The notes: generated from the sequence alone by a model not told the origin. Shown: positions 11,302-21,810, counted from the first letter of the stretch. The stretch: DNA of 64,000 nucleotides from Marinobacter salarius (GCA_000831005.1 CP007152.1:806001-870000); one strand, 5' to 3'. Made by a program: numbers and translations.

Positions 11302-11723
11302 TCAGAAGGGTTTGACGACAGCGAGAATGACGATGGCGACCAGTGCCAGAACGGGCATCTCGTTAAACCAGCGGTAGAACACGTGGCTACGGGTGTTCTG
11401 GTCATCGCGGAACACCTTCACCAGATGTCCGCAGTAGAAGTGGTAGCCGATCAGCAGGACCACCAACAACAGTTTGGCGTGAATCCAGCCTGGCTCATAT
11501 AACCTTCGATATTGTAACCGATGAGCCAGAGACCAAAAACAACCGTTGCTACCATAGACGGTGTGGTGATTCCCCGATAGAGCTTGCGCTCCATGATCTT
11601 GAAGCGCTGGCGGCCAGGTTCGTCCTCACAGGCGGCGTGATAGACGAACAGTCTTGGCAGGTAGAAAAGGCCGGCGAACCAGCACACCATGGACACAATA
11701 TGCAGGGCTTTGACCCACAACAT
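11302..11723 (-). CDS. hemJ: Protoporphyrinogen IX oxidase, HemJ family (frameshifted once)
   Basis: Small membrane haem protein that oxidises protoporphyrinogen IX. The N-terminal part starts MLWVKALHIVSMVCWFAGLF, with the conserved His of the first helix, and continues through ERKLYRGITTPSM. The second part (IHAKLLLVVLLIGYHFYCG..., then RWFNEMPVLALVAIVILAVVKPF) is in another frame. One base missing near 11490 restores the expected junction (GWIHAKLLLV). The full protein is about 141 residues with four membrane helices, normal for HemJ. It sits between clc and thiD on the same strand, close to hemL, which suits a haem role. Confidence 0.87.
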
Positions 11724-11726
11724 TCA

Positions 11727-13504
11727 TCAACTCCGTCGGTATTGGTAGTAGCTCTCGATATCCGATTTCAGCACAACGCCATAGACGCGCTGGATCATCG
11801 GGGCAACATGACGCTGCACGTAGAGGGCTTCTACGCTGGTCTGGTCAAATTCGTTCAGTGCTTCTTCCAGGGTCGCCTGGTACTGCACCGGTGCGATGTC
11901 CCGGCGATTGGCGGGAATGTCCATCAGGTCAATCTGCTCTGGTGTTGTGTCTTCTTCGCTGTCCGTTGCCGGCGCTTTGGTGTCTTCCATGTAGCGAGCA
12001 AGATCCACCGCCGGCAGCAGGCCAGTGGGGCCGCTACTGCCTTCCACCACCAGCCATTTTGGTTCGGATTTGAGGATTTTTCTGGCTTCTTCACGCGACA
12101 GGAAGCGTTCGGTGCGCAGGATGTTCCTGTCCATGATGGCGCCAACGGACACGCGCCGTAAAGCCTGGATAACCGGCGAGTTCTGGTAACTCAGGCCCTG
12201 GCTCTTGAGTATGGTCAGGAACAAAGATTTCTTGCCAAAGGCTTCGCTGGTTACCAGGCTCGAGGTCGTAATGATCAGCATGCCTGGCAGAATAATGTGG
12301 GGATTCCTGGTAAGTTCCATCAGCGCCATGAGCGCTGCCAGTGGCGCCTGCAGCACGGCCCCCATCATGGCGCCCATGCCCAGCATGGCGTAAAAGCCAC
12401 GGACGATGCCATATCCGGCAGTATCTGGGCGCCAATCAATCCCATGGCTCCTCCCAGTGTGGCTCCCATGAACAGGGTGGGGCCAATCACGCCGCTGGGC
12501 ATGCCAAGGCCGAGGGTGACCGAAGTGATCAACAACTTGGCGATGCCGGCGCCCAGCAATAGCCAGAAGGGCAGTTGGTTGTCGATCGTGAACTGCACCG
12601 TGTCGTACCCGATCCCCATCACTTCCGGTACAACGATGGCAAAGGGCACCATGAGAAGTCCGGCGATGGTGAGTCGCAGTAATACCGGGCGATGGTGGTG
12701 GCGGCCGGTGGTGTCGATCAGTTGTATAAAGGCCGCCGCCGCGACCCCGATAATGATTGCAATGGCGATGATCCAAGGGATTTCCAGCAGGGAGTTCATG
12801 GTCAGCGGCGGCACACTGAACGCTGGCTCCGAGCCGTACGCGGCCTGGGTAACCACCGCCGCGGTCACGGATGCCAGGATGATGGGGGTGAAACCGGCGA
12901 TGGTGTATTCCATCATCACCACTTCCATGGCAAAAATAACGCCGGAAATCGGGGTGTTGAACGACGCGGAAATAGCGGCCGCGCAGCCGCAGGCAACCAA
13001 TGTCCGGATGCTGTTGTTGGGTAGCCGCATCCATTGCCCCATCAAGCTGGAGATGGCTGCCCCAAGATGTACGGCGGGGCCTTCCCGGCCGGCGGATTGG
13101 CCGGTAACAACGGTGCTGACACCGGTGGCGAACTGGACGAGGGCGCTGCGAACGGAAATATAGCCCTGATGGTAGTTCAGGCGTTCCATGACGTGCACGA
13201 TGCCAACCTTGCGGTCGTGGGTTGCCAGGTTGTGCATCAGCAGGCCCAGCGCAATGGCGCCGGCCAACGGCAGGATGGCGCGGGTAAGAATGTCCAGCTC
13301 TTCAAACGACTCGGAGCCGTCGCCAGGCAGGAAGTACTCGAGTGGCCATTCGATGGCCAGGCGAAAAACCAGAATCACGCCACCGGTAAACAGGCCGGAT
13401 AGCAATCCGAGAACCGCCAGTTGTGGCAATGCGTCGACACCGGACAGCCGGCGCCGGAAAACCGGGATCAAGTTTCCAGTGATCTTGTTTCTCAGTTTAC
13501 GCAT
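11727..13504 (-). CDS. CLC-family chloride channel/transporter with CBS-like C-terminus (frameshifted once)
   Basis: Membrane chloride channel or Cl-/H+ exchanger. Many membrane helices run through the N-terminal two thirds. The CLC motif GREGPAVHLG is clear, the late selectivity-region motif reads GMPSGVIGPTLFMGA, and the first motif (GSGIP) is not evident. The C-terminal cytoplasmic part (residues about 430 to the end) has CBS-like segments. A break near 12398 separates the parts; one extra G gives SSVGFYAMLGMGAMMGAVLQAPLAAL, the expected helix. I chose ATG 13504; an in-frame ATG at 13579 would add 25 residues but has no ribosome-binding site. The gene ends 4 nt before hemJ starts and diverges from argC. 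Confidence 0.85.
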
Positions 13505-13637
13505 GAACGCCGGTTTTCCAGGGACGAGTGGTTTCTTGACGATATTGTAACCAGCGCCGCTCGGGCTGCAATAAGTCATTGGTTTATCATGTTAGACTAT
13601 GGGTGTGTTATGAACCCGATTTCAGCTGGAGAAACAG

Positions 13638-14675
13638 GTGATAAAAGTAGGCATTGTAGGTGGAACCGGTTATACCGGTGTTGAGCTTCTGAGGATTCTT
13701 GCGGTTCATCCGGACGTGACGGTGAGTTGCATCACCTCGCGTTCCGAGGCCGGCATGCCGGTCGCAGATATGTATCCGAACCTTCGCGGCCACTACGACC
13801 TTGCCTTTTCCGAGCCGGACGTAAAAACGCTGGCAGCCTGTGATCTGGTCTTTTTCGCCACGCCCCACGGTGTGGCCATGCGGATGATGCCGGAACTGAT
13901 GGCTGCCGGAACCCGTGTTGTGGATCTATCAGCGGACTTCCGCCTCCGGGATCTGGATGTCTGGGCCGAGTGGTACGGCATGCCTCATGAAAGTCCCGAA
14001 TGGGCGGAGAAAGCGGTTTATGGCCTGCCGGAAGTGGTGCGGAACAAGATCCGTACAGCACAACTGGTGGCTAACCCGGGCTGTTATCCCACAGCTGTCC
14101 AGTTGGGCTTTCTGCCATTGCTGGAGAGCGGGCTGGTCGATCCGTCACGACTGATCGCGGACGCCAAGTCGGGCGCCAGCGGTGCCGGACGTCAGGGCAA
14201 GATCGGTATGCTGCACGGTGAGGTGGGCGAGAGCTTCAAGGCCTATGGCGCATCCGGTCATCGCCATCTCCCGGAAATTCGTCAGGGCCTGTCCCAGGCG
14301 GCGGGTGGTGATGTCGGTGTTACCTTCGTGCCACACCTGATTCCGATGGTCCGGGGGATCGAGGCAACGCTATACGCAGAGCTTCGGAACCCTGCTGATT
14401 TTGACCGTCTCCAGTCGCTGTTCGAAGACCGCTTCCGGGATGAGCCTTTTGTGGACGTGATGCCATTTGGCAGTCATCCGGAAACCCGCAGTGTCCGTGG
14501 TGCCAACAACTGCCGTATGGCTCTTCACCGGCAGGAGCAGAGCAATATTGTGATCGTTTCATCGGTCATTGATAACCTGGTAAAAGGTGCGGCAGGGCAG
14601 GCGGTCCAGAACATGAACATCATGTTTGACCTCAAGGAAACCCTCGGGCTGGAAGCGCCCGCGCTGCTACCATAG
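13638..14675 (+). CDS. argC: N-acetyl-gamma-glutamyl-phosphate reductase
   Basis: Third step of arginine synthesis: NADPH reduction of N-acetylglutamyl phosphate to the semialdehyde. The GTG start is preceded by GGAGAAACA. The Rossmann motif [16 protein letters not shown] opens the protein and the catalytic Cys is in [14 protein letters not shown] (about residue 149). The 345-residue length is standard for the long ArgC type, and the frame is intact. It leads a plus-strand run with the DUF6776 gene and the bactofilin gene (gaps of 9 and 1 nt). The same argC, hypothetical, bactofilin, erpA order is known in Pseudomonas and relatives. Confidence 0.96.
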   Translation: MIKVGIVGGTGYTGVELLRILAVHPDVTVSCITSRSEAGMPVADMYPNLRGHYDLAFSEPDVKTLAACDLVFFATPHGVAMRMMPELMAAGTRVVDLSADFRLRDLDVWAEWYGMPHESPEWAEKAVYGLPEVVRNKIRTAQLVANPGCYPTAVQLGFLPLLESGLVDPSRLIADAKSGASGAGRQGKIGMLHGEVGESFKAYGASGHRHLPEIRQGLSQAAGGDVGVTFVPHLIPMVRGIEATLYAELRNPADFDRLQSLFEDRFRDEPFVDVMPFGSHPETRSVRGANNCRMALHRQEQSNIVIVSSVIDNLVKGAAGQAVQNMNIMFDLKETLGLEAPALLP

Positions 14676-14684
14676 GTCTGACCG

Positions 14685-15425
14685 GTGAGCGAACACAGAA
14701 AACCCGCTGAAGAATACGTTGTCATCCGGCATCGCCCGGGGTACCGGCTGCGCCGAAGCTTGATATTGCTGACGTTTTCCATCCTCGCTGCGGTGCTGGG
14801 GTATGTGACCGGTATGGCGCAGGGTGGATTCCGTTTTTCAACTGCCGAAGAGTCCCGCGACCTGCTGGAAGAGCAGGTTGAAGACCTTCGAGAGCAAAAC
14901 CGCGAGGCCAGCCAGCAACTGGTCAACCTGGAGCGGGGGCGAACCATAGATGCACAAGCCCTGAATCAGGCGAGAAGGAGCATTGTTGATCTGGAAACCC
15001 GGATCGCGTCACTGAAAGCGGATCTGACTTTCTATAAAAACATCATGGCACCTTCGGAAACCAGCAAAGGGCTGCAGGTGGATCGGTTCACGATGCAGCA
15101 GGGGCGCCAGGACGACACCTATGGTTTTAAGCTGGTGCTCACCCAGATCGGTGACAACAAGAGTTATATATCGGGCGTGGTCGCGGTGAACGTCATTGGT
15201 ATGCGAAATGAAGAGAAAGAAGTGATCGCGCTGAGGGACCTGTCGGACGATATCGACGATCTGGGCGTCAAGTTCCGCTTCCGGTATTTTCAGGATATAG
15301 AGGGGCTTTTACGAGTGCCGGACGGTTTCGAGCCGGTTGAGCTGCAGGTGGTCGCCCGTGCAGAAGGCAGTAAATCGTCCCAGGCCGAACGAACTTTTGA
15401 TTGGGATGAATTGACGGAGAACTAA
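14685..15425 (+). CDS. DUF6776-type membrane protein with coiled coil
   Basis: A 246-residue protein with a short basic cytoplasmic N-terminus and one membrane helix (about residues 25-45, SLILLTFSILAAVLGYVTGM). A coiled coil follows to about residue 115 (LLEEQVEDLREQNREASQQL, heptad Leu/Glu/Gln pattern), then a compact beta-rich C-terminal domain outside. It resembles the DUF6776 family, which is encoded between argC and a bactofilin in many gammaproteobacteria. The function is unknown. The position suggests an envelope role alongside the bactofilin. Confidence 0.8.
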   Translation: MSEHRKPAEEYVVIRHRPGYRLRRSLILLTFSILAAVLGYVTGMAQGGFRFSTAEESRDLLEEQVEDLREQNREASQQLVNLERGRTIDAQALNQARRSIVDLETRIASLKADLTFYKNIMAPSETSKGLQVDRFTMQQGRQDDTYGFKLVLTQIGDNKSYISGVVAVNVIGMRNEEKEVIALRDLSDDIDDLGVKFRFRYFQDIEGLLRVPDGFEPVELQVVARAEGSKSSQAERTFDWDELTEN

Positions 15426-15426
15426 A

Positions 15427-15903
15427 ATGCTTGGCAAAAAGAAACAGAAACCTAGGCGCCCCGCTGGGCACTTCGATACCCTGGTTTCGTCCCGCACGAC
15501 GGTTAAGGGGGATGTGCATTTCTCCGGCGGACTGCATGTGGATGGCACTATCCGCGGCCGGGTCGTTGCCGAAGAAGGCGGCGACGCGGTGTTAAGGGTG
15601 TCTGAGGTGGGTTCCGTGGAGGGTGACATTGTCGCCCCTCATGTGATCGTAAACGGCACGGTTCACGGCGATGTGTACGCGTCAACGCACCTTGAACTGG
15701 CCGAAAAAGCCTCCATCCATGGCAATGTCTATTACAATCTGATCGAGATGGCTATGGGCGCGTCCGTTAACGGGAGCCTGGTTCACCAGAACGAGCCCGC
15801 GGGTTTGTTGAGCAGGGACAAGCAATCTGATGCTGCCGGCAGAGTCATTCCTGAAGAGAAGCAGGCGGAGGAAGAGTCGGTAGAGGTACCTGGCAAGGAA
15901 TAG
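15427..15903 (+). CDS. Bactofilin (polymer-forming cytoskeletal protein)
   Basis: Bactofilins self-assemble into membrane-associated filaments that localise cell-envelope proteins. The central region shows the right-handed beta-helix repeat pattern, about six-residue turns with small and hydrophobic residues (TTVKGDVHFSGGLHVDGTIRG, then GSVEGDIVAPHVIVNGTVHGDVY). It is flanked by a basic N-terminal tail and an acidic C-terminal tail rich in Glu. The 158-residue length fits. The gene starts 1 nt after the upstream stop, so the two are certainly cotranscribed. Confidence 0.93.
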   Translation: MLGKKKQKPRRPAGHFDTLVSSRTTVKGDVHFSGGLHVDGTIRGRVVAEEGGDAVLRVSEVGSVEGDIVAPHVIVNGTVHGDVYASTHLELAEKASIHGNVYYNLIEMAMGASVNGSLVHQNEPAGLLSRDKQSDAAGRVIPEEKQAEEESVEVPGKE

Positions 15904-15964
15904 TTGATTGTTTTAGTCAGGAATATGATAATCAGGTCAGATTTTTCTGTAACCGGAGGCGGAC

Positions 15965-16318
15965 TTGAGTGTAGTTCAGCAACAGGCAATCACACCGCTG
16001 TTTTTCAGTGACAGCGCGGTATCCAAAGTACGGGAGCTGGTGGATGAGGAGGGCAACTTCGACCTCAAGCTTCGCGTGTTTGTGACCGGTGGCGGCTGTT
16101 CCGGTTTCCAGTATGGTTTCTCATTCGATGAAGCGCAGGATGAGGAAGACACGGTCATCGAAAGGGATGGCGTGATGTTGCTTGTGGATCCTATGAGTTA
16201 CCAGTATCTGGTCGGGGCAACCGTGGATTATCAGGAAGGGTTGCAGGGGTCGCAATTTGTCGTTCAGAACCCCAATGCCAGCTCCACCTGTGGCTGTGGT
16301 AGCTCCTTCTCGATCTGA
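15965..16318 (+). CDS. erpA: Iron-sulfur cluster insertion protein ErpA
   Basis: A-type carrier that delivers Fe-S clusters, in E. coli notably to isoprenoid-synthesis enzymes. The three ligand cysteines are present: one in [11 protein letters not shown] and two in STCGCGSSF near the C-terminus. Length is 117 residues. The start is TTG 15965, preceded by GGAGGCGGAC; no ATG lies in a better place. It converges with anmK, with only about 10 nt between the stops. Confidence 0.95.
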   Translation: MSVVQQQAITPLFFSDSAVSKVRELVDEEGNFDLKLRVFVTGGGCSGFQYGFSFDEAQDEEDTVIERDGVMLLVDPMSYQYLVGATVDYQEGLQGSQFVVQNPNASSTCGCGSSFSI

Positions 16319-16327
16319 CGTGCGTGT

Positions 16328-17425
16328 TCAGGCGTAGTACACCGCCCCAAGTATTCTTTTCCCCTCTGCGCCTGTAACTTCCGGAACATTGCCGGGCTTG
16401 CCGGCGAGTGTCTGGCTTGCGAGCCAGGCAAAGGCCGCCGGTTCTACCCATTGCGGGTCCAGGCCCAGGTCATCTGTTGACGCGAGGCGGGCCGGGCTAC
16501 AGGTTCGCTGCAGAGCCCGCATCAGAATCCTGTTTTTAGCACCGCCCCCACACGCAAATATTGTCATTCCCGGCGATTGCGGCAACTGCTGCGCGACGGA
16601 TACTGCAGTTAATTCGAGCAGGGTGCGTTGTACGTCGGCGCCGGAAAGGTCCGGGTGACGACGTAATTGAGTCCTGATCCACTCAATATTGAACTTTTCG
16701 GTACCCGTACTCTTGGGTGGCTGTCGCGAAAAGTAGGCATCCGAAAGCAGGTCGCTTAGCAGTGCCTGATTGATCTCCCCTTCCTCGGCCCATGCGCCAT
16801 CCTCGTCAAACGCCCGGCCAGTCTGATCCATGCACCAGGCATCCATCAGCGCGTTCGCAGGGCCTGTATCAAAACCGGTGATCGGCTCATTGGCGCCCGC
16901 TGGAAGGTGGGTGATATTGGCGATGCCGCCAAGATTAAGGATGCACCGGCTCTCGCCTTCAGCGCTAAAGAAGGCTTTGTGGAATGCCGGCACCAGTGGC
17001 GCTCCTTGACCGCCTGCTGCCAGGTCGCGCCGCCTGAAGTCTGCCACGGTCGTGATGCCGGTTCGTTCAGTGATAACAGTGGGATCGCCAATCTGCAGGG
17101 AAAAAGGTGCTGAACTATCAGGGTGGTGACGTAGGGTCTGACCGTGACTGCCGATGGCGTTGATGGATGAGGCCGGGAAACCGGACTTCCCGATCACAGT
17201 TTCCGCCGCGAGGGCGAACAGTGAGCCGACGGCGTGATCAAGCTCGCCGACATCATCCGGCGTTCCCCGGTTCTGGCCGAGATTGACCAGCCGTCTGCGT
17301 ATGTCGTCCGGGTAGGCGGTGGTGTGGGAGGCATGCACCTGGATTGTTTGACCGTTGAACGACACCAGTATGGCGTCAATGCCGTCCATGCTGGTGCCTG
17401 ACATCAATCCAATCCAGGCTTTCAT
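16328..17425 (-). CDS. anmK: Anhydro-N-acetylmuramic acid kinase
   Basis: Cleaves and phosphorylates 1,6-anhydroMurNAc to MurNAc-6-P in peptidoglycan recycling. It has the ASKHA-fold start MKAWIGLMSGTSMDGIDA, with the substrate and phosphate motif GTSMDG, then LNLGGIANIT and FDTGPANALMD. Length is 365 residues and the frame is intact. It lies 5 nt downstream of the M23 peptidase gene, so a cell-wall hydrolase and a wall-recycling kinase share an operon, a pairing that is common in Pseudomonas-like genomes. Confidence 0.95.
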   Translation of the reverse strand: MKAWIGLMSGTSMDGIDAILVSFNGQTIQVHASHTTAYPDDIRRRLVNLGQNRGTPDDVGELDHAVGSLFALAAETVIGKSGFPASSINAIGSHGQTLRHHPDSSAPFSLQIGDPTVITERTGITTVADFRRRDLAAGGQGAPLVPAFHKAFFSAEGESRCILNLGGIANITHLPAGANEPITGFDTGPANALMDAWCMDQTGRAFDEDGAWAEEGEINQALLSDLLSDAYFSRQPPKSTGTEKFNIEWIRTQLRRHPDLSGADVQRTLLELTAVSVAQQLPQSPGMTIFACGGGAKNRILMRALQRTCSPARLASTDDLGLDPQWVEPAAFAWLASQTLAGKPGNVPEVTGAEGKRILGAVYYA

Positions 17426-17430
17426 TCAGT

Positions 17431-18858
17431 TCACTCGTCAGCGGCCAGGGCTAGATGCTGGTAGTTTTGGCGGAACAGTTCGAACTTGGCAACTTGCTGT
17501 TCCGCAAATCCCTTGAAGCGAGCCATTTCTGACTTGGGTACCGGTTTCGCATCAGGGAGCTTGACCGTTCGCGAGTTTCTCGGAGAGCCGTTGACCCGGA
17601 ATTCATAATGCAGGTGGGGCCCGGTCACCATGCCGGAAGAGCCAACATGGCCAACGGTGTCGCCCTGCTTGACCTTGGTGCCGGTCTTGATGCCTTTGCC
17701 GAGACGGCTCATGTGGGCATAGAGAGTGGTAATGTTGTCGCCGTGCTTGAGAATGACCGTGCGGCCATAGCCGCCTTTCCATCCGGCAAACTGTACCCTG
17801 CCATGTCCAGCCGCCTTAATGGGAGTGCCTGGAGGCGCGGCGTAGTCAGTGCCTCATGCGGGCGAACGACGTCCAGCACCGGGTGACGACGCTGAAGGTT
17901 GAAGGAAGAAGAGACGCGGGCGTTGATGGGTGTGCGCAGGAACGCCTTGCGCATGCTGCTGCCGTCCGGGCTGTAATAGTCAGTATCACCGTTGCTGTCA
18001 GTGTACTGCAGGGCAATAACCTCTTTGCCCCGATTGATAAAGCGAGCAGACAGAATGTTGCCAGTGTCGAATTTCTCGCCGTCCAGATACAGTTCCTCAT
18101 ACACCACTTCGAACCGGTCACCCTTGCGAACGTCGTATACGAAGTCGATGTTCCACCGAAGATGCCCGCCATTTCCATGGCCAGTCTGTCGCTCATGCCG
18201 CTTCGCGCGCCGCCACATAGAGGGAGCCGTCAATAACGCCTGACGCAAATGCCGGTTTAACGTCAGGCTCGCGGACCACGGTTTCGCCGGTAAAACCTTC
18301 TTCGGTTTTTTCAACGTGAAGGGTTTCCAGCAGGTTGCGCTGGAGGTCTATGGCAGCGAGTTCTCCGGCGTCATTGGTTGCAAACGCGATGGTTTCGCCA
18401 GCATAGAGCCGCTGAAGCTTATCGGCTTCGCCAGAGCCGTGGATCACAGACAGCATGATGCCGTCGTTGAAGCCGGCCTTGCCGAACAGGGATGAAAGTG
18501 TGTCGCCGGACTTGATCTTGTATTCCTGCCATTGCAGCTCTGGCTCGCTGACCTCAGCCATGGCCGCAGCGGTGTCCAGTGCTTCGGGTAGCTGAGGCTC
18601 GTCGCTGATGGATGCCAGTTCAGGTGCTACTGTTGCGTCTTCTTCTGGCATCTTGTCGGCAGCGGGCTGTTCGTTCATGCGGGGAGTCGGCTTGCCTGAC
18701 GACTTGACGGTGCCTTCGTCGAGATCCAGCGAGTAAGCCATTCTATTGGCTTCTACATCGGCGCTGGGGCTCATCAGAATAGCGGCTGCAACGACAACAC
18801 TGGTCGCAGCGGCAATGGTGATATGGGTTTTCGGAAACATTTTCAGCACGTGTCGCAT
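17431..18858 (-). CDS. M23-family murein DD-endopeptidase with LysM/OapA-like domain (frameshifted three times)
   Basis: Cell-wall hydrolase anchored in the inner membrane. The N-terminus has one helix (residues 14-30), then an acidic linker and a LysM/OapA-like segment (YKIKSGDTLSSLFGKAGF). The later frames give GMSDRLAMEMAGIFGWNIDF, VYDVRKGDRFEVVYEE, then the M23 core with the zinc motifs HEGTDYAAPPGTP and HLHYEF. Breaks near 18193, 18160 and 17854 are each repaired by one base (G, T and G). Corrected length is about 476 residues, matching MepM-like peptidases. It is followed by anmK and diverges from tyrS. Confidence 0.88.
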
Positions 18859-19155
18859 CCGTTTTAATCGGTATTCCGGTAGGTTGTACTACCTAATTAA
18901 AGCTGTTGTTCAAGTATAGTCCAACAGATTACCGTATAAAATGCGCTCAGGACAGCATCAAACATTACCGTTACTGGCATACTGGCCGGATTTCTGAGGC
19001 CGGGATTGTTATAATACCCGGCCTTAAATACGCGGCTTTGTTCAAAAACTGAGCAGGTACACTTTAACAGGGGTGCTGGTAACGCACAGATTTCTTTTGT
19101 AGATCTCTGTAACTGTCGTCCGGCCCAAATGATCAGAATTGAGGGTGTGTGGTAC

Positions 19156-20356
19156 ATGGCATCTATTGATGAGGCGCTGGCCGTTATCAAACGCGGCATG
19201 GATGAGTTGATCCCCGAGGAAGTTGATTGAGAAGCTCCGGGAGGGGCGCCCTCTCAGGATAAAGGCCGGATTCGATCCTACGGCCCCAGATCTTCACTTG
19301 GGCCATACGGTTCTGATCAACAAGCTGCGACAGTTCCAGGACCTGGGGCATGAAGTGATCTTCCTTATAGGGGATTTCACCGGAATGATCGGTGATCCCA
19401 CCGGCAAGAGTGCAACTCGCCCGCCTCTGACGGAAGCGCAGGTTGCTGCCAACGCCATTACCTATAAAGAGCAGGTGTTCAAGATCCTGGATAAGGAAAA
19501 GACACGTGTGGTGTTTAACTCCGACTGGATGAGCAAGCTTTCTGCGGCTGACATGATTCGTCTGGCGGGGCAGTATACGGTTGCCCGTATGCTCGAGCGC
19601 GATGATTTCACCAAGCGCTACCGTGCCGAGCAGCCCATCGCCATTCATGAGTTCCTGTATCCACTGGTTCAGGGGTATGACTCGGTCGCCCTTGAGGCTG
19701 ATGTGGAGCTGGGCGGGACAGATCAGAAGTTCAACCTCTTGATGGGGCGGATTCTCCAGAAGCACTATGGTCAGAAGCCGCAGGCTGTATTGACCATGCC
19801 GTTGCTGGAAGGGCTGGATGGTGTCCAGAAGATGTCAAAGTCGTTGGGCAACTATGTCGGCGTTAATGATTCGCCCGGTGAAATGTACACCAAGCTGTTG
19901 TCCATGCCGGATGACCTCCTGTGGCGTTATTTTGAATTGCTGAGCTTCCGGCCGTTGGCGGAAGTGGATGAGTTTCGTGCTGCAGTGTCCGGAGGTGCAA
20001 ATCCGCAGGACTACAAAAAGCTGCTGGCAGAAGAAATTATCACTCGCTTCCATGACGCTGAGGCGGCGGCGACAGCGCACAAGTCCGCGGGTAACCGGGT
20101 GGGCCTGGGTGAAATACCCGAGAACGTGCCGACTATCGAGGTTTCCCTCTCCGGGCAGGAGCAGTTGCCCGTTGCTACAGTGCTTCGCCTCGCAGGGTTG
20201 GTGAAGAATGGGGCCGCTGCCAGAGACGTACTTGGGCGTGGCGCTGTCTTTATTGATGGTGAAAAGCACGAGGGTGATCGCTTCTTTAATCTGGGCGACG
20301 ACTGCGTTGTGCAGGCGGGTAAGAAGAAAATTGCTCGCGTAGTGATCACGGATTGA
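19156..20356 (+). CDS. tyrS: Tyrosyl-tRNA synthetase (frameshifted near the N-terminus)
   Basis: Class I aminoacyl-tRNA synthetase charging tRNA-Tyr. The ATG at 19156 opens [20 protein letters not shown], then the frame breaks near 19222 and resumes with [19 protein letters not shown]. The HIGH-type motif reads PDLHLGHT, the KMSKS motif is intact ([12 protein letters not shown]), and an S4-like RNA-binding domain closes the protein ([21 protein letters not shown]). Length is about 400 residues, the TyrZ-like type of gammaproteobacteria. The break is surely a sequence error unless a second copy exists. In Pseudomonas relatives this gene sits just before an rRNA operon. Confidence 0.94.
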
Positions 20357-20395
20357 TCGAAAAGTAAGGTTTTTGAGAAAATATTGAAAACCGCG

Positions 20396-20423
20396 TTGAC
20401 AGTCGGAGTGAGCTCTGTAGAAT
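20396..20423 (+). promoter_or_regulatory. Strong sigma-70 promoter of rRNA-operon type without an rRNA gene
   Basis: TTGACA (20396-20401), a 16 bp spacer and TAGAAT (20418-20423) form a near-consensus promoter directly after tyrS, preceded by an A/T-rich UP-like stretch (20371-20389). In Pseudomonas-type genomes this spot launches a 16S-23S-5S operon. Here about 130 nt later the sequence meets the 3' end of an oppositely oriented cupin gene, and no 16S sequence is seen. Confidence 0.6.
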
Positions 20424-20553
20424 ACGCATCTCTTTCGAGGGGCACGCCACTGAGGCGGGCCAGAAATTGAAAGACAACCGTTTGAATTAGTCAGGCGTCG
20501 AGAACCGCAGCGTCACTGTAAAGCGACCGGTAGTGGCGAGCGCACCCAACTCA

Positions 20554-21087
20554 TCAGCGAATGAACTGATCGATGAAATCGCCGCCCAGTCCAATTTCCT
20601 CGTAGTGCGCGCGGCACTTGGCGATGCGAGTGAAAACGTCATCATAACCGACGTTAGCGCCGTCTGGATCGACGTAGATCATCGCACCGTTAACCTGGAA
20701 CAATGTGATCATCTCCCTCACATGCGGCTCAACGACAAGGGTATGGGTTTCACCCGGAGCCTCGTAAACATAACCGCCCTCGGTGGCTATCCAGTCGTGC
20801 TCAAGATAGCGCCACTCACCCCTGAGGACGAAGCCGTGAACAGCCTGCGGGTGACGGTGTCGTGACAACACGCCGGATTTACGCACGCGTAAGAGATTCA
20901 CCCAATAGCCGCTAGAGGCTGAAAGACACAGTGGGCGGAACCAGACATTCTCCTCCACGGGCACCCAGATTCGCTCGTCGTCGGGAATCGCACTGGGGAT
21001 GACCAGCTCCATCGCCGCCTCGGCCGGCTGCGGATGTCTATAGGGTTGCGACTTATCGTTCATCGGGGTCTGTTCTAGATTACTCAT
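20554..21087 (-). CDS. Cupin dioxygenase resembling 2,4'-dihydroxyacetophenone dioxygenase
   Basis: Single-domain cupin of 177 residues. The metal-binding His cluster is visible (SRHRHPQAVHGFVLRGEW, with Glu/His in RYLEHDW), followed by the second cupin motif (YVYEAPGETHTLVV). Overall resemblance is to the DHAP-dioxygenase group of cupins, which cleave C-C bonds next to a carbonyl using Fe(II) and O2. The actual substrate here is unknown. It is the last gene of a three-gene unit (dioxygenase, SDR, cupin) that follows the palindrome at 22891. The gap to the SDR gene is 18 nt. Confidence 0.78.
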   Translation of the reverse strand: MSNLEQTPMNDKSQPYRHPQPAEAAMELVIPSAIPDDERIWVPVEENVWFRPLCLSASSGYWVNLLRVRKSGVLSRHRHPQAVHGFVLRGEWRYLEHDWIATEGGYVYEAPGETHTLVVEPHVREMITLFQVNGAMIYVDPDGANVGYDDVFTRIAKCRAHYEEIGLGGDFIDQFIR

Positions 21088-21105
21088 AATAGGAACCTTC
21101 TCTGT

Positions 21106-21810
21106 TTATACGATGGAATAGCCGCCATCTACGGGCAGTATTGCTCCGGTGACGAAGCGCGCTTGGTTCGATAGGAGAAACAGGACGACGTCTCCGATCT
21201 CATCGGGCTCACCCCAGCGGCCCATAGGCGTACGAGAGAGGATCGCCACTGAACGTTCGTCACTCTCCATCAATGGTCGAGTGAGTTCAGTGGCGACCCA
21301 TCCAGGTGCTACCGCATTGACGCGGACGCCCTCCATTGCCCAGGCCGCTGCCAGACTCTTCGTCAATTGCGCCACTCCACCCTTGGATGCCGCATACCCG
21401 GGTGCGGAAGCCGAGCCAAAAAAAGAGAGCATCGAGGCAGTGTTGACAATGGATCCGCCGCTCTCGATAAGCTTGGCTCTTCCCGCATGGCAGGTGCGCA
21501 GTGTGCCGGTGAGATTTACCTCCAGAGTTTGCGCAAAATAGTCTGGCTCGAATTCCCGGCCGTCGCGCTGAATAATCCCGGCGCAATTGACTATGGCGTC
21601 CAATTGTTCAAAAGAAGCGATCATCGCGTCTACCTGTTCCTGGGACGTCACGTCTAATTTCCGTGCTACGACGCCCTCAAGCGACTCGAAGTCGTTGACC
21701 TCCTGATCGCTAACCCCCGTGGCGACCACCCGGTAGCCAGCTCTTGCCAGCGACCTTGATACGCCTGAACCAATGCCACGGGTACCGCCAGTGACTAGCG
21801 CATATTTCAT
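21106..21810 (-). CDS. Short-chain dehydrogenase/reductase
   Basis: Classical SDR of 234 residues: cofactor motif TGGTRGIG at residues 7-14, NCAG in the fourth strand, catalytic Ser in NTASMLSF, YAASKGG with the catalytic Tyr and Lys, and the PGWVATEL substrate loop. The residues after the second strand (ATGVSDQE) do not clearly settle NAD against NADP. RBS CAGGAGAA is at the right distance. It lies between the first 2-oxoglutarate dioxygenase gene and the cupin gene, so it probably oxidises or reduces an intermediate of that pathway. Confidence 0.88.
   Translation of the reverse strand: MKYALVTGGTRGIGSGVSRSLARAGYRVVATGVSDQEVNDFESLEGVVARKLDVTSQEQVDAMIASFEQLDAIVNCAGIIQRDGREFEPDYFAQTLEVNLTGTLRTCHAGRAKLIESGGSIVNTASMLSFFGSASAPGYAASKGGVAQLTKSLAAAWAMEGVRVNAVAPGWVATELTRPLMESDERSVAILSRTPMGRWGEPDEIGDVVLFLLSNQARFVTGAILPVDGGYSIV

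Noticed and set aside
19156..20356. Programmed frameshifting in tyrS, atpD or other essential genes
   Set aside because: No slippery heptamer with a downstream structure was seen, and the same kind of break occurs in many unrelated genes.
20424..20553. A 16S rRNA gene after the promoter
   Set aside because: No 16S sequence elements are present; the stretch runs directly into the cupin gene end.
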